Source: Apodemus sylvaticus
Lineage: Eukaryota; Chordata; Mammalia; Rodentia; Muridae
Direction: 5' to 3'
DNA: 64,000 nucleotides
Assembly (NCBI RefSeq): GCF_947179515.1
Contig: NC_067492.1
Span: 16,253,429 to 16,317,428, forward strand
The notes below the pieces were generated by a model, which saw only the letters and a list, made by a program, of their open reading frames with translations, did not search any database and was not told the DNA's origin. Both the position numbers and the translations under genes were made by a program. Positions 45,903 to 56,999 of the stretch are shown here, piece after piece; the stretch's first letter is position 1; each line of letters starts with the position of its first letter.

Positions 45903-46991
45903 CCAAACTTAGCTTTAAATAGTAAACAAGAGAAAGTCTCCTGATCTTTAATTTATCCTGGGAGTCTTGTCTTTGCAAACTGCCAGGCTTTAAAAATCTT
46001 CCATTTGTATTCATGGGGAAAAAAATCAGGGTGTTTGTACAGTCAAGGACAATTTACTCTCTTTTCTTACAAGTCAGTTAATAGACCAAAGAAACTGGCC
46101 TTAAGCACCATGCACAGAGAAGAAAATGTTAAGATTTCAATCCGGCATGCCAGAGAGAGGTAGAAATCTCCAAAGAAGGATCCAGGTGGCTTTCATACAC
46201 CTGTCAGGATAATTGAAACCTGTGTAGCTAACCAAAGCTAAAAGGCCTGTTAGAAATTCTATTTCTCCCTTCATTCACTTATATCTAATTATGTGTCTAT
46301 AATTATATATATTATGTCATTATACATAATTATGTGCAATGACATGTTATATAAAATATGTAACTATAATATTGGTATATAATTAAAATATGTTTTCTTA
46401 TTTTTTCCTGGTTAAAAATGTAGTTGTTACCCCAAATTTTGTTTTGTTTTGTTTAGTTACAGAAGATAGAATATCTGGAGAAAGCTCTGGCTGAACAGCC
46501 CACCTAACACAGTCTGCCCCAGTAGCATCATTTTGCCTGGACACTCTGTTTCAGAAGGAATTTCCCAACCAGCATTCACAGAGCTCTACTCTTTGGCTGA
46601 GCATCCTGCAGAGCAGATCTGCATGTGACCTCTGGCTATAGTTTTGAAGTGTTGACCGATTACACAAAGGACTTCTGAAGGGAAGGGTCATTTCTTTTTC
46701 TAGGATAGAAATTTTAGTAGAAACATGAGAACTGGATTGTGTCCTGAGGATATAACTGTCTCCTGTAGCTTGTCATTGGACAAATGGAATATTCTGGTAG
46801 TCAGTAGAATGACCAGGAGATTCACAGGCTGGTAGAGAATGGATGGATGTGGAACAAGCACTTGTGCAGAGCTCCTTCTGTATGCCATGTTGTTTACTTA
46901 CTGTGGATAGTTCAGCTTTATTTGATGAAAAGTGAGCCTCTATGACATATTGCTGTAGATGACTTCGCTGTACTGGGTGCCCCCGCCCCAA

Positions 46992-47036
<45 letters not shown>

Positions 47037-47195
47037 CTGTATACTCAAATATAACTATAACAACACAACAAAAAACATACAAACATACACTGGAGACCTT
47101 GTTAAAGGCGTCTATGTCCTGGGTAAAAATTATCTTTAGGTGAGTAAGGGAAGCAAAATCAACTTCTTAAATATCTTTCTGGGAAAAAAAAAGGT
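45903..47195. other. Single-copy DNA with AT-rich and CA tracts
   Basis: 46275-46400 is AT-rich with ATTATAT/ATAATTAT motifs. A (CA)n lies at 46994-47030. No exon or known repeat is recognised. Confidence 0.45.
46994..47030. repeat. (CA)n microsatellite
   Basis: About 18 pure CA units followed by degenerate ACA-rich sequence to 47095. Confidence 0.97.
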
Positions 47196-47590
47196 TTGTC
47201 TCCAGGAACTGAGGAAGTTGCCCAGTCAGTGAAGTACTTGACACTCAAGAATATAAACTGAAGTTCAATCCCCCAGCAATCATGTAAAATGCCAAGTAAT
47301 ACCAGTTTCTCACAATCCTAATGTTCTGAAAACAAAGACAGGTAAATCTCTGGGGTTTGCTAGCCTGCCTGTCTAGTCTAACTAGTGAATCCTAGGTCAT
47401 AGAGTGATACCCTGTTTGATACACTGTTTCAAATATGAAATATTTGAAAATTAAATATGATGATGATGATGATGGCAGTGGTAATGATGATGGTGGTGGT
47501 GGAACAACACTCAAGGTTGACCCTTGACCTCCACACATATAGACATATGTACCTGCAAGCCCACATGTCTGTGCACATAAATACATACCC
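47196..47590 (+). mobile_element. B4A-type composite SINE, sense, with internal trinucleotide repeat
   Basis: tRNA-like head ('gcccagtcagtgaagtactt', 'actgaagttcaatcccccag'), a B1-like middle ('ctcacaatcctaatgttctg', 'ggtaaatctctggggtttgc', 'tagcctgcctgtctagtcta') and the tail 'caaggttgacccttgacctc' with a CA-rich end. An (ATG)n/(GTG)n block at 47457-47502 has grown inside. It mirrors the antisense copy at 39089-39395. Confidence 0.72.
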
Positions 47591-48797
47591 CTATGTACAG
47601 ACAGGAATACATACAGTGAATAAATTAAAACATGCTGATCCCTACACTAATTCTTTCTCTTTTGTCTCCCCTAGTATGTTTATCAATCTTTGCTTATCAA
47701 TAAGACAATTTTATTGAAGGTCACTTAGCATGTCTCATGTATAAGAGTTACTTCATTTTTAAACAGTATTCCATAGTGATATCTCCAGTCTCTTAAACTT
47801 TCTAATGTACCCCATAGCATTCCAGATATATGGAATGTTGCTTTAGCATGATTCAATGCATCACCTTACCAGAAAGAATATGTGCAGCTATACTATATCA
47901 ATCCGGTGTATGCTTCTGGAGAAAGGGAAAATGCTTTAGGTGGTCCATATGACCTCCTAAAAGAAGGCCGAGCCTCTTATGTCAGTCAGTTGTTGAATGA
48001 AGACATTCCTATTTTGGAAGTTGGGCCAAGACAAGAAGTGATGCAAAAATAGGAAAGGGCACACACAGAGCTATGAGAAGAACAGATGCCAGCACACAGA
48101 TGAAAACAAGCTTCCAGGCACAGGCTTTGTCTGTCAGCAAGCACAGAGCACACACACCGGCAGAGATGCCTGAGGAGCCAAAGAGAAATGCTGACGAAAC
48201 AACAGATCACAACACACAGACCAGACAGTCTTCCGAGTAGATGTGGACCGTGTCTCTACATCAGTGTGTAAAGTGTCATGTATGACAAGCGCTCTCACAT
48301 TGTTCATGCAGTACTTTCTGCTGCCTTGTCACGTTCAGGAATAAGGGAGTCTCTTTCAGGAGGATCAAGGACTTATCACATAAGAACAAGAGCTAATGTT
48401 GCTGAAGTCACTTGAAAGGAAAGGTTTTGATGTGCAGGTGTGGGACAGGCATGTCGTCTTTGTACTCAGAGAAACAAAGAGGAAGACGAAAAAGAAATGC
48501 TTTCAGCTCTTGGCAGTAGAACTAGAATTGTCTCATCTGTGTGTGTGTGTATGTGTGTGTGTGTGTGTGTGTATAATCATAAGATATATTGTTGTAGTTA
48601 TATATGAATTTATAATTATACTGTTTCATACATATGATATTATATGTTTCATATATCTATCATATATTTAGTATTTGTGATGAGGAAGAAGTTACTTAAG
48701 GACTTTTTCTTTTTTTTTTTTTATTCTATTATTGTAATGATTAGAATTTTTAAATGGAATAAATAGGTTAGCAGAATAAGAAGCCAACTATCTATGA
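47591..48797. other. Single-copy DNA, nothing recognised
   Basis: Includes (TG)n at 48539-48573 followed by AT-rich sequence and a T-run at 48708-48722. No gene or other repeat is recognised. Confidence 0.45.
48539..48573. repeat. (TG)n microsatellite
   Basis: About 17 TG units with one TA interruption. Confidence 0.96.
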
Positions 48798-48995
48798 GGC
48801 TGGAGAGATTGCTCAGTTGCACACTGCTCTTGCAGGGGTCCTATGATCAGTTCCTAACATCCACATTGTGAGACACACAACTGCCTATTGCTCCAGCTCA
48901 GGAGATCTGATGCCCTCTTATGACCCCTGTAGGTACCTGTACTTGTATATACCCATGCCCCCTAGACATACATACATGTAACTAAATTTTTAGCC
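48798..48995 (+). mobile_element. B3 SINE, sense
   Basis: 'gaggctggagagattgctca', 'actgctcttgcaggggtcct', 'caactgcctattgctccagc' and 'tcaggagatctgatgccctc', then the CA/AT-rich 3' part. Confidence 0.88.
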
Positions 48996-49358
48996 TTAAA
49001 AATCTATGTAAAACATTAATTCCAAAGAAATAAAATAGAACCAGGCATGTGGGTCTTTAAATTTTGTTTCATACATTGGATAGGGTTTCCTCTGAAATGT
49101 TTGAATTAAAAGGAAATTTATTAAAGGGCAGAGACATAGCTTAACATTTTAGGATGCCTATGTTTGAGCACCCTTGGTGCTTATGCATCTGTGATGTATG
49201 TCTGCATGCTTTGTGTGGTAAGAGTGCATACGTGCAGATGTTCACGGGGTGTGCTGTCTGACACGAGTGTGGAAGGATGGAAAGCATCTCCCACCCATCA
49301 GCATTCTGAGCCAGATGAGATTCCTTGGTGTTCAGTTTCATTTCCCTTGTCATGTTAA
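48996..49358. other. Unclassified DNA, TG-rich in part
   Basis: 49126-49250 has a loose SINE-like look ('gcagagacatagcttaacat', then TGTGTG/TGCATG words), but no family can be assigned. Confidence 0.35.
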
Positions 49359-49745
49359 AATATCCTGACCAAGAGCAATTCAAGGGAGAAAGGGATCTAT
49401 TTAGTTAATGATGCAGGCTACCACCCTGTACAGTGGAGAAAGTCAAGGCAGACACTCAAAGACTACATCTACCCACAGTTGGCCGCAGAGAATATGGACA
49501 TCCATCCTTGAGTGCTTACCGCTTACTAACCTAACTAATTTTCTCTACCCTCACAGAGCTTAGAGCTGAGCTGGTGAAATGATGCTCTCCACATTCATGG
49601 TGGGTCTTTGCACCTCAGTGAACAGTCAAGAAAATCTACAAGAGACATACCCACAGGCCAAATGGGTCTATAATTCTTTAACTGAGATCCCTTTTCCAGG
49701 TGATCCTACTTGGTAGCAAGTTGATATTTAAAACTAAACAGCAGA
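49359..49745 (+). mobile_element. Rodent repeat family X, sense
   Basis: 'aaaatatcctgaccaagagc', 'attcaagggagaaagggatc', 'agtcaaggcagacactcaaa', 'aggtgatcctacttggtagc' and 'aagttgatatttaaaact' keep the order of the family. The first few bases are missing. Confidence 0.7.
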
Positions 49746-49934
49746 GATGGCAAATGTGCCATGATCCTTACCGTGCTGAAACGCAGACAAGATTCAAATC
49801 CCCCTTTCCTAGAAGGTCTTCAGAAAAACTATAGGTTTGGTGCAAAGTGAAAGACTTCAAGTTGATATAAGAAACACGTGTCTGCTTTGTCTTATGTCAT
49901 TGGCTATGTAGTTAGCTCTTCTGAATACTTTGCC

Positions 49935-50275
49935 AGAACAGCATCAGAGAGGAAGAAATGACTTTGGCTCATGGTTTCTGAGCAATTAACAGGAGTGGCA
50001 TGTGGCGGGCCTGCTCCATCCATGGTAGTGAAAGACTGTGAAGGGACTACTTGCACAAGAGCTGGACCAGAGAGCAGGGAGCTCAATCCAAGTGGAGAAG
50101 TTAGCATATCCTCCAAAGGCTTCCCCATAGTAATGTTCTCTCCACTAGAAAAACCCTGCAGCTCCAAGGCTCTGCAATCTCCCAAAATAGTACTGCCAGC
50201 TATAGACTCAGTATCTAAATGTGAGCCTCTGGAGGACATTTCAAAGTCAAACCATAAGAAGGTATCTTTTAGAAG
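49935..50275 (+). mobile_element. Rodent repeat family X-related copy, sense
   Basis: 'gactttggctcatggtttct', 'aaaatagtactgccagctat' and 'gtgagcctctggaggacatt' plus 'tcaaagtcaaaccataag' fit the same broad family, especially its 3' end, which is shared with the copy at 35668-36190. The 111- and 126-codon opposed frames at 49904-50351 are products of this repeat. Confidence 0.6.
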
Positions 50276-50879
50276 AAGGTGGATGTTGGTGGATTGCTCT
50301 GGTTGTGAGGGAAAAGGGATTCAGTGGGCATTTGTTCCCAGGGAGGCATAGTTTTAGTGATATTTCCCACCAGTGACTAAGTTCACAGAGAGTGAAAACA
50401 AATGGAAGAAACAATGGCTCTCAGTTGACATTTCCTATAGGACAGCCAGGCGTCCCTCCTTATTGACAGAGCTATACACCACCCTTTGGCGCAGTCCTCC
50501 CATTTCAAACTTTTCTATCTGTCACTGAGCTGTCAATTTTTCTTCCCTGGGTCCCAAGACTGAGCTTGCTAACCATCCCATAATTTGCCTCCTCCAGATG
50601 CTTGGTGGCACTTTCGTTTTTCAAATGTCCCGTGCTGTTCCCGGAGGATAACTAGAGTGATTTATTGCCTTTGGTGTTTATCAATATTAACGAGAGATGC
50701 ACCACTTTACTGGATCTGGCAATGACTCAAGTTGAATGAGATTACAGATCTTGCCCTTATTTGTTATCAAGGTGGTGTGGACCTTGATAAGGAAAGAGAT
50801 CTACTTCGAAGAATGAGATCCCTTAATGAGAAAGAGACCTGTTTCAGCTTATTCTCATCAGTATACCAAAACAGGAGAT
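50276..50879. other. Single-copy DNA, conserved-looking near 50630-50720
   Basis: Repeat-free. 'ggtgtttatcaatattaacg' and neighbouring CpGs near 50676-50700 look enhancer-like. No gene. Confidence 0.4.
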
Positions 50880-51103
50880 GCGATGGAAAGGTGGCTCAGT
50901 GGTCAAGACCACATGCTGCTTTAGGAAATGGATAGATGTGGAAGGTACTAGGGAGATGACTCAGTGGTTCAGAGTGAACATTTCTCCTGCAGAGGGCAGT
51001 TCCCAGTACTCACATGGGGTAGCTCACAACTGAAGCCTGTGACTTCAGTTTCAGAGGACCTGATAAGCTCTTCTGGCTTCCATAGATACTCGCATGCCTC
51101 TGT

Positions 51104-51105
<2 letters not shown>
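50880..51105 (+). mobile_element. B3 SINE pair: truncated head plus fuller copy
   Basis: A lone SINE head at 50880-50930 ('gatggaaaggtggctcagtg', 'gtcaagaccacatgctgct') is followed at 50947 by a second, longer B3 ('agggagatgactcagtggtt', 'ttcctgcagagg' region, 'cacaactgaagcctgtgact', 'aagctcttctggcttccata'). This suggests two insertions at nearly the same site. Confidence 0.78.
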
Positions 51106-51108
<3 letters not shown>

Positions 51109-51150
<42 letters not shown>

Positions 51151-51151
51151 A

Positions 51152-51193
<42 letters not shown>
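51109..51193. repeat. (CT)n-(GT)n-(GA)n compound microsatellite
   Basis: (CT)13 at 51109-51134, (GT)n at 51135-51160, (GA)n at 51161-51193. The CT and GA arms are complementary, giving a potential hairpin with a GT loop. Ser/Leu and Arg/Glu frames here are artefacts. Confidence 0.98.
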
Positions 51194-51196
<3 letters not shown>

Positions 51197-51404
51197 AAGA
51201 GAGAGAAACAGACAGAGAGAGACAGACAAATGAAAGTTTAAAAACAAAAAGTCTAGAAACTAAGGCAGTTAGAACCTTCATTTTAATTGCACTTACCCAT
51301 TATAGAACATCTCCCCCATTAATATTTCACTTTTAGAAATATATACTTATGATAATAATTCAATGTATTCGATGATAAGTTCCAATGGGTTCCATATGTT
51401 CTAG

Positions 51405-51805
51405 TTTTGTTTCTACCACTCTGGTAAAATACTATGTCAAAACACTATATTCTTTAAGGGGCCACAAGTTCTATTTTAGGCTGCAAATATATGTTATGGG
51501 CCACCTCTGCAGGGAAGTCACAGGCAGGAGTTTGAGACAATGACATCAACTATAGTGAGCGCCAGAACAAGAATGGCTGATGTGACATGGTTGGTGCCCA
51601 GCTACCTTTCTCTGCTTTTTTTTTATTCAGCCCAGAACTCCCAAATCGGAATGGCATCATCTACTTTCAGGCTATGTCATCTCAAAGAAGGTGGTAAGAC
51701 AATCCCTCACAGGCATGCCCACTGGCTAACCTGCTCTAGATAATCCCTCCCCTCTCAGGTGATTTCTGATTGTGCCAAGTAGACAAAACTAACCATCACC
51801 CTAGG
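51405..51805 (+). mobile_element. Rodent repeat family X, sense
   Basis: 'tctagttttgtttctaccac', 'tctggtaaaatactatgtca', 'cagggaagtcacaggcagga', 'cacaggcatgcccactggct', 'tcaggtgatttctgattgtg' and 'gacaaaactaaccatcac' follow the family from start to end. Confidence 0.75.
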
Positions 51806-53090
51806 CTAGCCTCAGATTCACAACATGGCCAACATTAGCTTTGAAATGCCAATCTTTTCTCTAAAGCTAGAATTGGAGATGTGTACTGTCATGCCTGGTT
51901 TATTGTGAAGGGCTAGTGATTGAAGTCAGGACTATAATATCAAGCTTTTCTACCCGGCCTGTCTGTTCCCATGATAATGACAGAGACTTAATTATTTCTG
52001 AATAAATGCCTAGGTCATAAGCTTCGGCTCATTCCCAGACTAGCTCCTAACTTAGGCAAACCATTTATTCTAGTCTATGTCTGCCACAAGATTGGTTACT
52101 TCGCCTCAGTTTCATGTGTCCAATTTCCTCAGAGTTTGGGGCAAACATCTGACATTTGACTCTTTCCCAGTGTCCTATCTCTCTGCAGCATGTCCCACCT
52201 TCTGTTTCTTATGTCACCTAATAGGCCATCTGCTGTCATTGATAGGCAAATTAGACAGGCTTTGTTCATGGTAGGCAAACATTCTACTGACTGAGGTATA
52301 GACATGTCTAGTCTATGATGAAAATTGGAATTGGAGGAAACCACACCTTCTAGTCTGATAGCTTGTGGCTACATTGCACTCCCTGACACTTGACTGTGGC
52401 TTCATCTAAATTATAAGTAATAAATACATATCAAACTCAAAACATTGTGTGTGCCGTGTGTGTGTGTATGTGTGTGTGTGTGTGTGTGTGTGTTTATGTA
52501 GTATCAATAGTTTTATACTGATTACACATCCAGGCACTAATGTTAGTTTAATATGAACAAAATGCATGTATAAAGCTAAATGTTAAATACTCCTTTTTTT
52601 CTACCAGGGCCACCAAAACATTAAAAATCTTCTAAGTGATTCATATTACACTTATCTTGAGCCAAAATGATTTAGAGGCATGAAATATAATTATATTTCA
52701 TATAATTATTTCCTAAATTTTAATTTCATAAATGTCTTAATTTCAAAATTTAATTTCAGAAATTATAAAATAATTAATTTCATAAAATGAATAATATAAA
52801 CATGAATTGAAATAATATAAGAAAAGTCTCCATTTCTGTATTTTCCACACCTCAGCCCCAATCAACTTCTGAGAATTGAAAATTCCTGCATACTTGAAAA
52901 TACACATGAATATCTGTAACCTTAAAATTGTATATACATGAAATAATAAAACATGAATGGAGTTTTACAACTTGACTGGCATGTTTAAGATGACTGAATG
53001 GAAACATTTTCATAAGCATGCCCCCCTGAAAGCTTTCTTTTTCACTTTAATAAATATATGGCGGCAGTAGCATTCCTTCTGGTGAGCATC
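51806..53090. other. Single-copy AT-rich DNA with (TG)n and a 22-bp palindrome
   Basis: (TG)n at about 52446-52493. A perfect 22-bp AT palindrome lies at 52680-52701, in a block rich in AATTTCATAAA-like words to 52800. No gene is recognised. Confidence 0.45.
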
Positions 53091-53099
53091 TTTGTGGAG

Positions 53100-55280
53100 T
53101 CTCCTTAGATATTTCAGTGGCCTGAAGACCTTCTGCTCTCTTTGTTACCCCAGACACAATTCCTTAGTCTCATCCTAGTGAGGCAAGAGGATACCAGCTG
53201 CACCGCCCCCCACAACCCTAGTCCACATCTCCTGTGGATCTCACAGATCATCTACTCCTAAACTTCCTATTCCTCTTGCCATTGGATCCCAGCTCCATCA
53301 GGCAGACCCTGCTAAACCACAATTCATGCCTGCCATGAAGCCAAGTAGGCTCCTTCTCTGTCTCTCTGTCTCTGTCTCTCCCTCCATCTGTGTCTGTCTG
53401 CCTCTATTTCTGTGTCTTTATATCCCCTTAGACCCTATCTCCCAGCCTCACTTCCAGCTCTGTAGCAGAGCATCTGTAGCAGCCTTCCCTTCCCTCATGC
53501 TCTTATTTCCTGTGGATTCCACAGATCTTCCTTTTCCAAACTTCCATCCTTGACTTGTTGCTTTGTCCCAGACCCCAACTCTGTCAGCCTACCACCCCTC
53601 CCAACCCAGAGGCCACCCCTCTAAGGGCAACACTTAGGTGAAAGGCAAACCTAGGCATCTCTTGAGATCCAATTCCCAAATTTCATTCCCAGCCTCATAG
53701 CTGGAAACCTGCTCTGACCCAATGGATCAAAAAGAGTTCCTTCTGTCAACTCTTCCCAGTGTTCCAGGCTCCAGCACAGCAGGCATTCCCTGTGGGCGCA
53801 CCAGCTGAGAAGACTAGGGAAAGAGGCAGTACACAGCCCTCACACATGCTGAAAATCAAAAGAGGAAACAGAAACCAAGGAACAAAACACCTACCTAACA
53901 AAGACAAATCTGGAAATAGATATCAGCACCTAGACATATACAATCATCCCAAACCCAGATCCCTAGACTCCAGTGTAAAAACACAATCAGTAAAAGCCAA
54001 AGCACTGTGTTCCTACCACAGCCCAGCTATCTTACCACAGCAGGCACTGCATATTCCAACATAGCTGAAGCACAGAATAAATGTCTTAAAAGAAATCCAA
54101 AAAAAAAAAAAAATACCAACAAACAGTTGAAGAAAACAAACATATTTGTTCAATATCTGAAACTGGAAATAAAATCAATAAAGAAAACACTGGCTGAGGG
54201 AATTCTGGAAATGAAAAATTTAGGAATTTAAAAGGAACTGCAGAAGAAAGCTTCACCAACAAAATATAAGAGATGAGAGAAAGAATTCCAAGCATTGAGG
54301 ACATGATAGAAGAAATGGATACATCAAAGAAATGTTAAATCATCCAGAAAACTCGAGACACTGTGAAAAGATCAAATCTAAGAATAACTGGCATGGAGGA
54401 AGGATGAGAAACCTAGCTCAAAGGCACAGGTCTTCCACAAAACCATAGAAGAAAAAAATCCCTAACTTGAAGTATGAGATGCCTATAAAGATACATGAAG
54501 CTTATAGAGCATCAATATATTGGACCAGAAAAGAAAGCCCCCTTGCTATATAATCAAAACACTGAACATATAGAATAAAGAAAGAATAACAAGCTCTGCA
54601 AGGGGAAGAGACAAAGAAACATAAAAGGCAGACATGACTTCTCAATGGAGTTTCTAAAAGCCAGAAAGGCTTCAACAGATGTGCTACCGTAGACCCCAGC
54701 TTGGACCACTATAATACACAGCAAAACTTTCAGTCATCATGGAAGAAGGAAAGAAGAAATTTCATGGCAAAGTCAAATTTAACTATATCTATCTATAAAT
54801 CCAGTCTACAGAAGGCACTAGAAGGAAAACTCCAACCTAAGGAGGTAAATTACACTCACAAAAACACAGGAAATAATTTCACATTAACAAAACCAAACAA
54901 AGGGACGTGAACACACACACTGCCACCATCACCAACCCTACTACCACCACCACCAACAAAATGATAGGAATCAACATTTATTGGTCTTTGACATCTCTCA
55001 ATATCAATGCTCTCAATTTCCTCAATAAAAACAAAAAGTAACAGAATTGATGTCAAAACAGGATCCATTCTCTGTTGCATTCAAGAAATAGACATCAACA
55101 TCAAGGCTAGACATCACCTACCTCAGGGCAAATGGTTGGAAAAAGTTATTCCAAGCAAATGGACCTAAGAACCAAGCTAGTATAGCCATTTTAATACCTT
55201 AAAAATAGAGTTCAAACCAAAATTGATCAAAGGGAACAGGGCCACTATTAATGAAGGATATGGAGTCACAACTGGTCATG
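53100..55280 (+). mobile_element. Lx-type L1: 5' region, ORF1 and start of ORF2, truncated by another L1
   Basis: 53200-53900 is a C/T-rich 5' region with a degenerate internal repeat (copies near 53231 and 53509). 54100-54880 follows L1 ORF1 with many stops, including the stretch 'agcatcaatatattggacca' plus 'gaaaagaaag'. After a CCACCA-rich spacer, 54955-55277 follows the start of ORF2: 'ctcaatatcaatgctctcaa' and the endonuclease-domain region near 'aggatccattctctgttgca'. It stops at 55281 where a younger L1 lies. Its rodent Lx identity is from memory; a HAL1-type element is the alternative, disfavoured by the ORF2 endonuclease match. Confidence 0.75.
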
Positions 55281-55300
55281 TCTTTTTTTTTTTTTTTTTT

Positions 55301-55331
<31 letters not shown>

Positions 55332-56206
55332 TAATTAATTTTTTTTTATTATTCGATATAATTTATTTACATTTCAAATGATTTCCCCTTTTCTAGCCCC
55401 CCCACTCCCCGAAAGTCCCGCAAGCCCCCTTCTCTTCCCCTGTCCTCCCACCCACCCCTTCCCACTTCCCCGTTCTGGTTTTGCTGAATACTGTTTCACT
55501 GAGTCTTTCCAGAACCAGGGGCCACTCCTCCTTTCTTCTTGTACCTCATTTGATGTGTGGATTATGTTTTGGGTATTCCAGTTTTCTAGGTTAATATCCA
55601 CTTATTAGTGAGTGCATACCATGATTCACCTTTTGAGTCTGGGTTACCTCACTTAGTATGATATTCTCTAGCTCCATCCATTTGCCTAAGAATTTCATGA
55701 ATTCATTGTTTCTAATGGCTGAATAGTACTCCATTGTGTAGATATACCACATTTTTTGCATCCACTCTTCTGTTGAGGGATACCTGGGTTCTTTCCAGCA
55801 TCTGGCAATTACAAATAGGGCTGCTATGAACATAGTAGAACATGTATCCTTATTACATGGTGGGGAGTCTTCTGGGTATATGCCCAGGAGTGGTATAGCA
55901 GGATCTTCTGGAAGTAAGGTGCCCAGTTTTCGGAGGAACCGCCAGACTGATTTCCAGAGTGGTTGTACCAATTTGCAACCCCACCAGCAGTGGAGGAGTG
56001 TTCCTCTTTCTCCACACCCTCTCCAACACCTGCTGTCTCCTGAATTTTTAATCTTAGCCATTCTGACAGGTGTAAGATGAAATCTTAGGGTTGTTTTGAT
56101 TTGCATTTCCCTAATGACTAATGAAGTTGAGCATTTTTTAAGATGCTTCTCCGCCATCCGAAGTTCTTCAGGTGAGAATTCTTTGTTTAACTCTGTACCC
56201 CATTAT
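55281..56206 (-). mobile_element. L1 LINE, 5'-truncated, antisense; best-preserved L1 of the window
   Basis: On the minus strand: the ORF2 C-terminal region, a stop at 55591, the 3' UTR, then a long A tail (T-rich 55281-55342 on the plus strand). The 3' UTR block near 55380-55560 closely matches what I recall of rat L1. No target duplication is apparent between the flanks at 55260-55280 and 56207-56230. The long tail and open ORF2 end point to a comparatively recent insertion. Confidence 0.95.
55591..56206 (-). pseudogene. L1 ORF2p C-terminal remnant, open frame
   Basis: An open minus-strand frame from the truncation point to the natural ORF2 stop, with its first Met at 56157 (188 codons from there). 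It covers the C-terminal segment of L1 ORF2p, including the Cys-rich region (CWRGCGERGTLLHCWWGC). It lacks the endonuclease and reverse transcriptase domains, so it cannot retrotranspose. No promoter is attached; it is a dead-on-arrival fragment. Confidence 0.93.
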
Positions 56207-56999
56207 AGCCAGGCAAGGCTTCCAGCGGCATGGCTGGGTTACATTCAGTTTGAGTTGTTGGCCAAAGGAGACCTATGGAAATCCTCAAACAACATTGTCT
56301 GATGCTAAGACAAAAGGTTATGATTATGAGAATGAATGGGTCTCTGACTTATTGCTTGCTCTTGGAATTCCTTTCCTCCTGTTGCATTGCTGTGTTCAAA
56401 TTCAGTATGAAAGTGCTTCATCTCATTATATTTTATTTTTCCATGTATGTTTTTTGTCTCTTAGAAGCATATTGTTTTCTAATGAGAGACAGAAAAGGAG
56501 TGAATCTAGAGGAGACGGGAGATAGGGAGGACCTGGGATGAGAAGAAGGAGAGGAAACTACTCAGGGTATATTTATTTTATAAGAAAAAAAAATCCATTT
56601 TCTGTGAAAGAAAAACCACTATCACTGTCTCTGGCTTTGGCAAGACTCTTGTCTGGCCTGTGCTATCTTCTTTCACTGAAGTCTCCCAAGCCCTATTTCC
56701 TCTATTATATCCTCTTTCAGAATATCCTTGTCTGAATTTTCCACCCCTTACAACACAGATGTCTATAACGTGAAGGACTCAGGCTTCTGGTGTATCTGAG
56801 GAAAAGCCCACAAAAACCTCTGTATCTAAATCTCTGCTTCCCAGTGTCTGTCTGGTAACAGTGCTCATGGGATCTCATGGTAGAAGCTACCGTGAGTCCA
56901 AACAGCAATGTATATCCAATTATTACATCAGCTAATCATGAAAATGCTGATTGGTAGAGAGCTTTTGTATTTTGTTCCTTAACAGCAGCATTAAAGAGA
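56207..56999. other. Single-copy DNA, no gene seen
   Basis: Frames of 117 and 88 codons at 56172-56541 overlap on one strand. They begin in or next to the L1 end and have no domain. Nothing else is recognised. Confidence 0.45.

Noticed and set aside
49904..50351. Opposed frames of 111 and 126 codons
   Set aside because: Both lie in a family X-related repeat copy and shadow each other.
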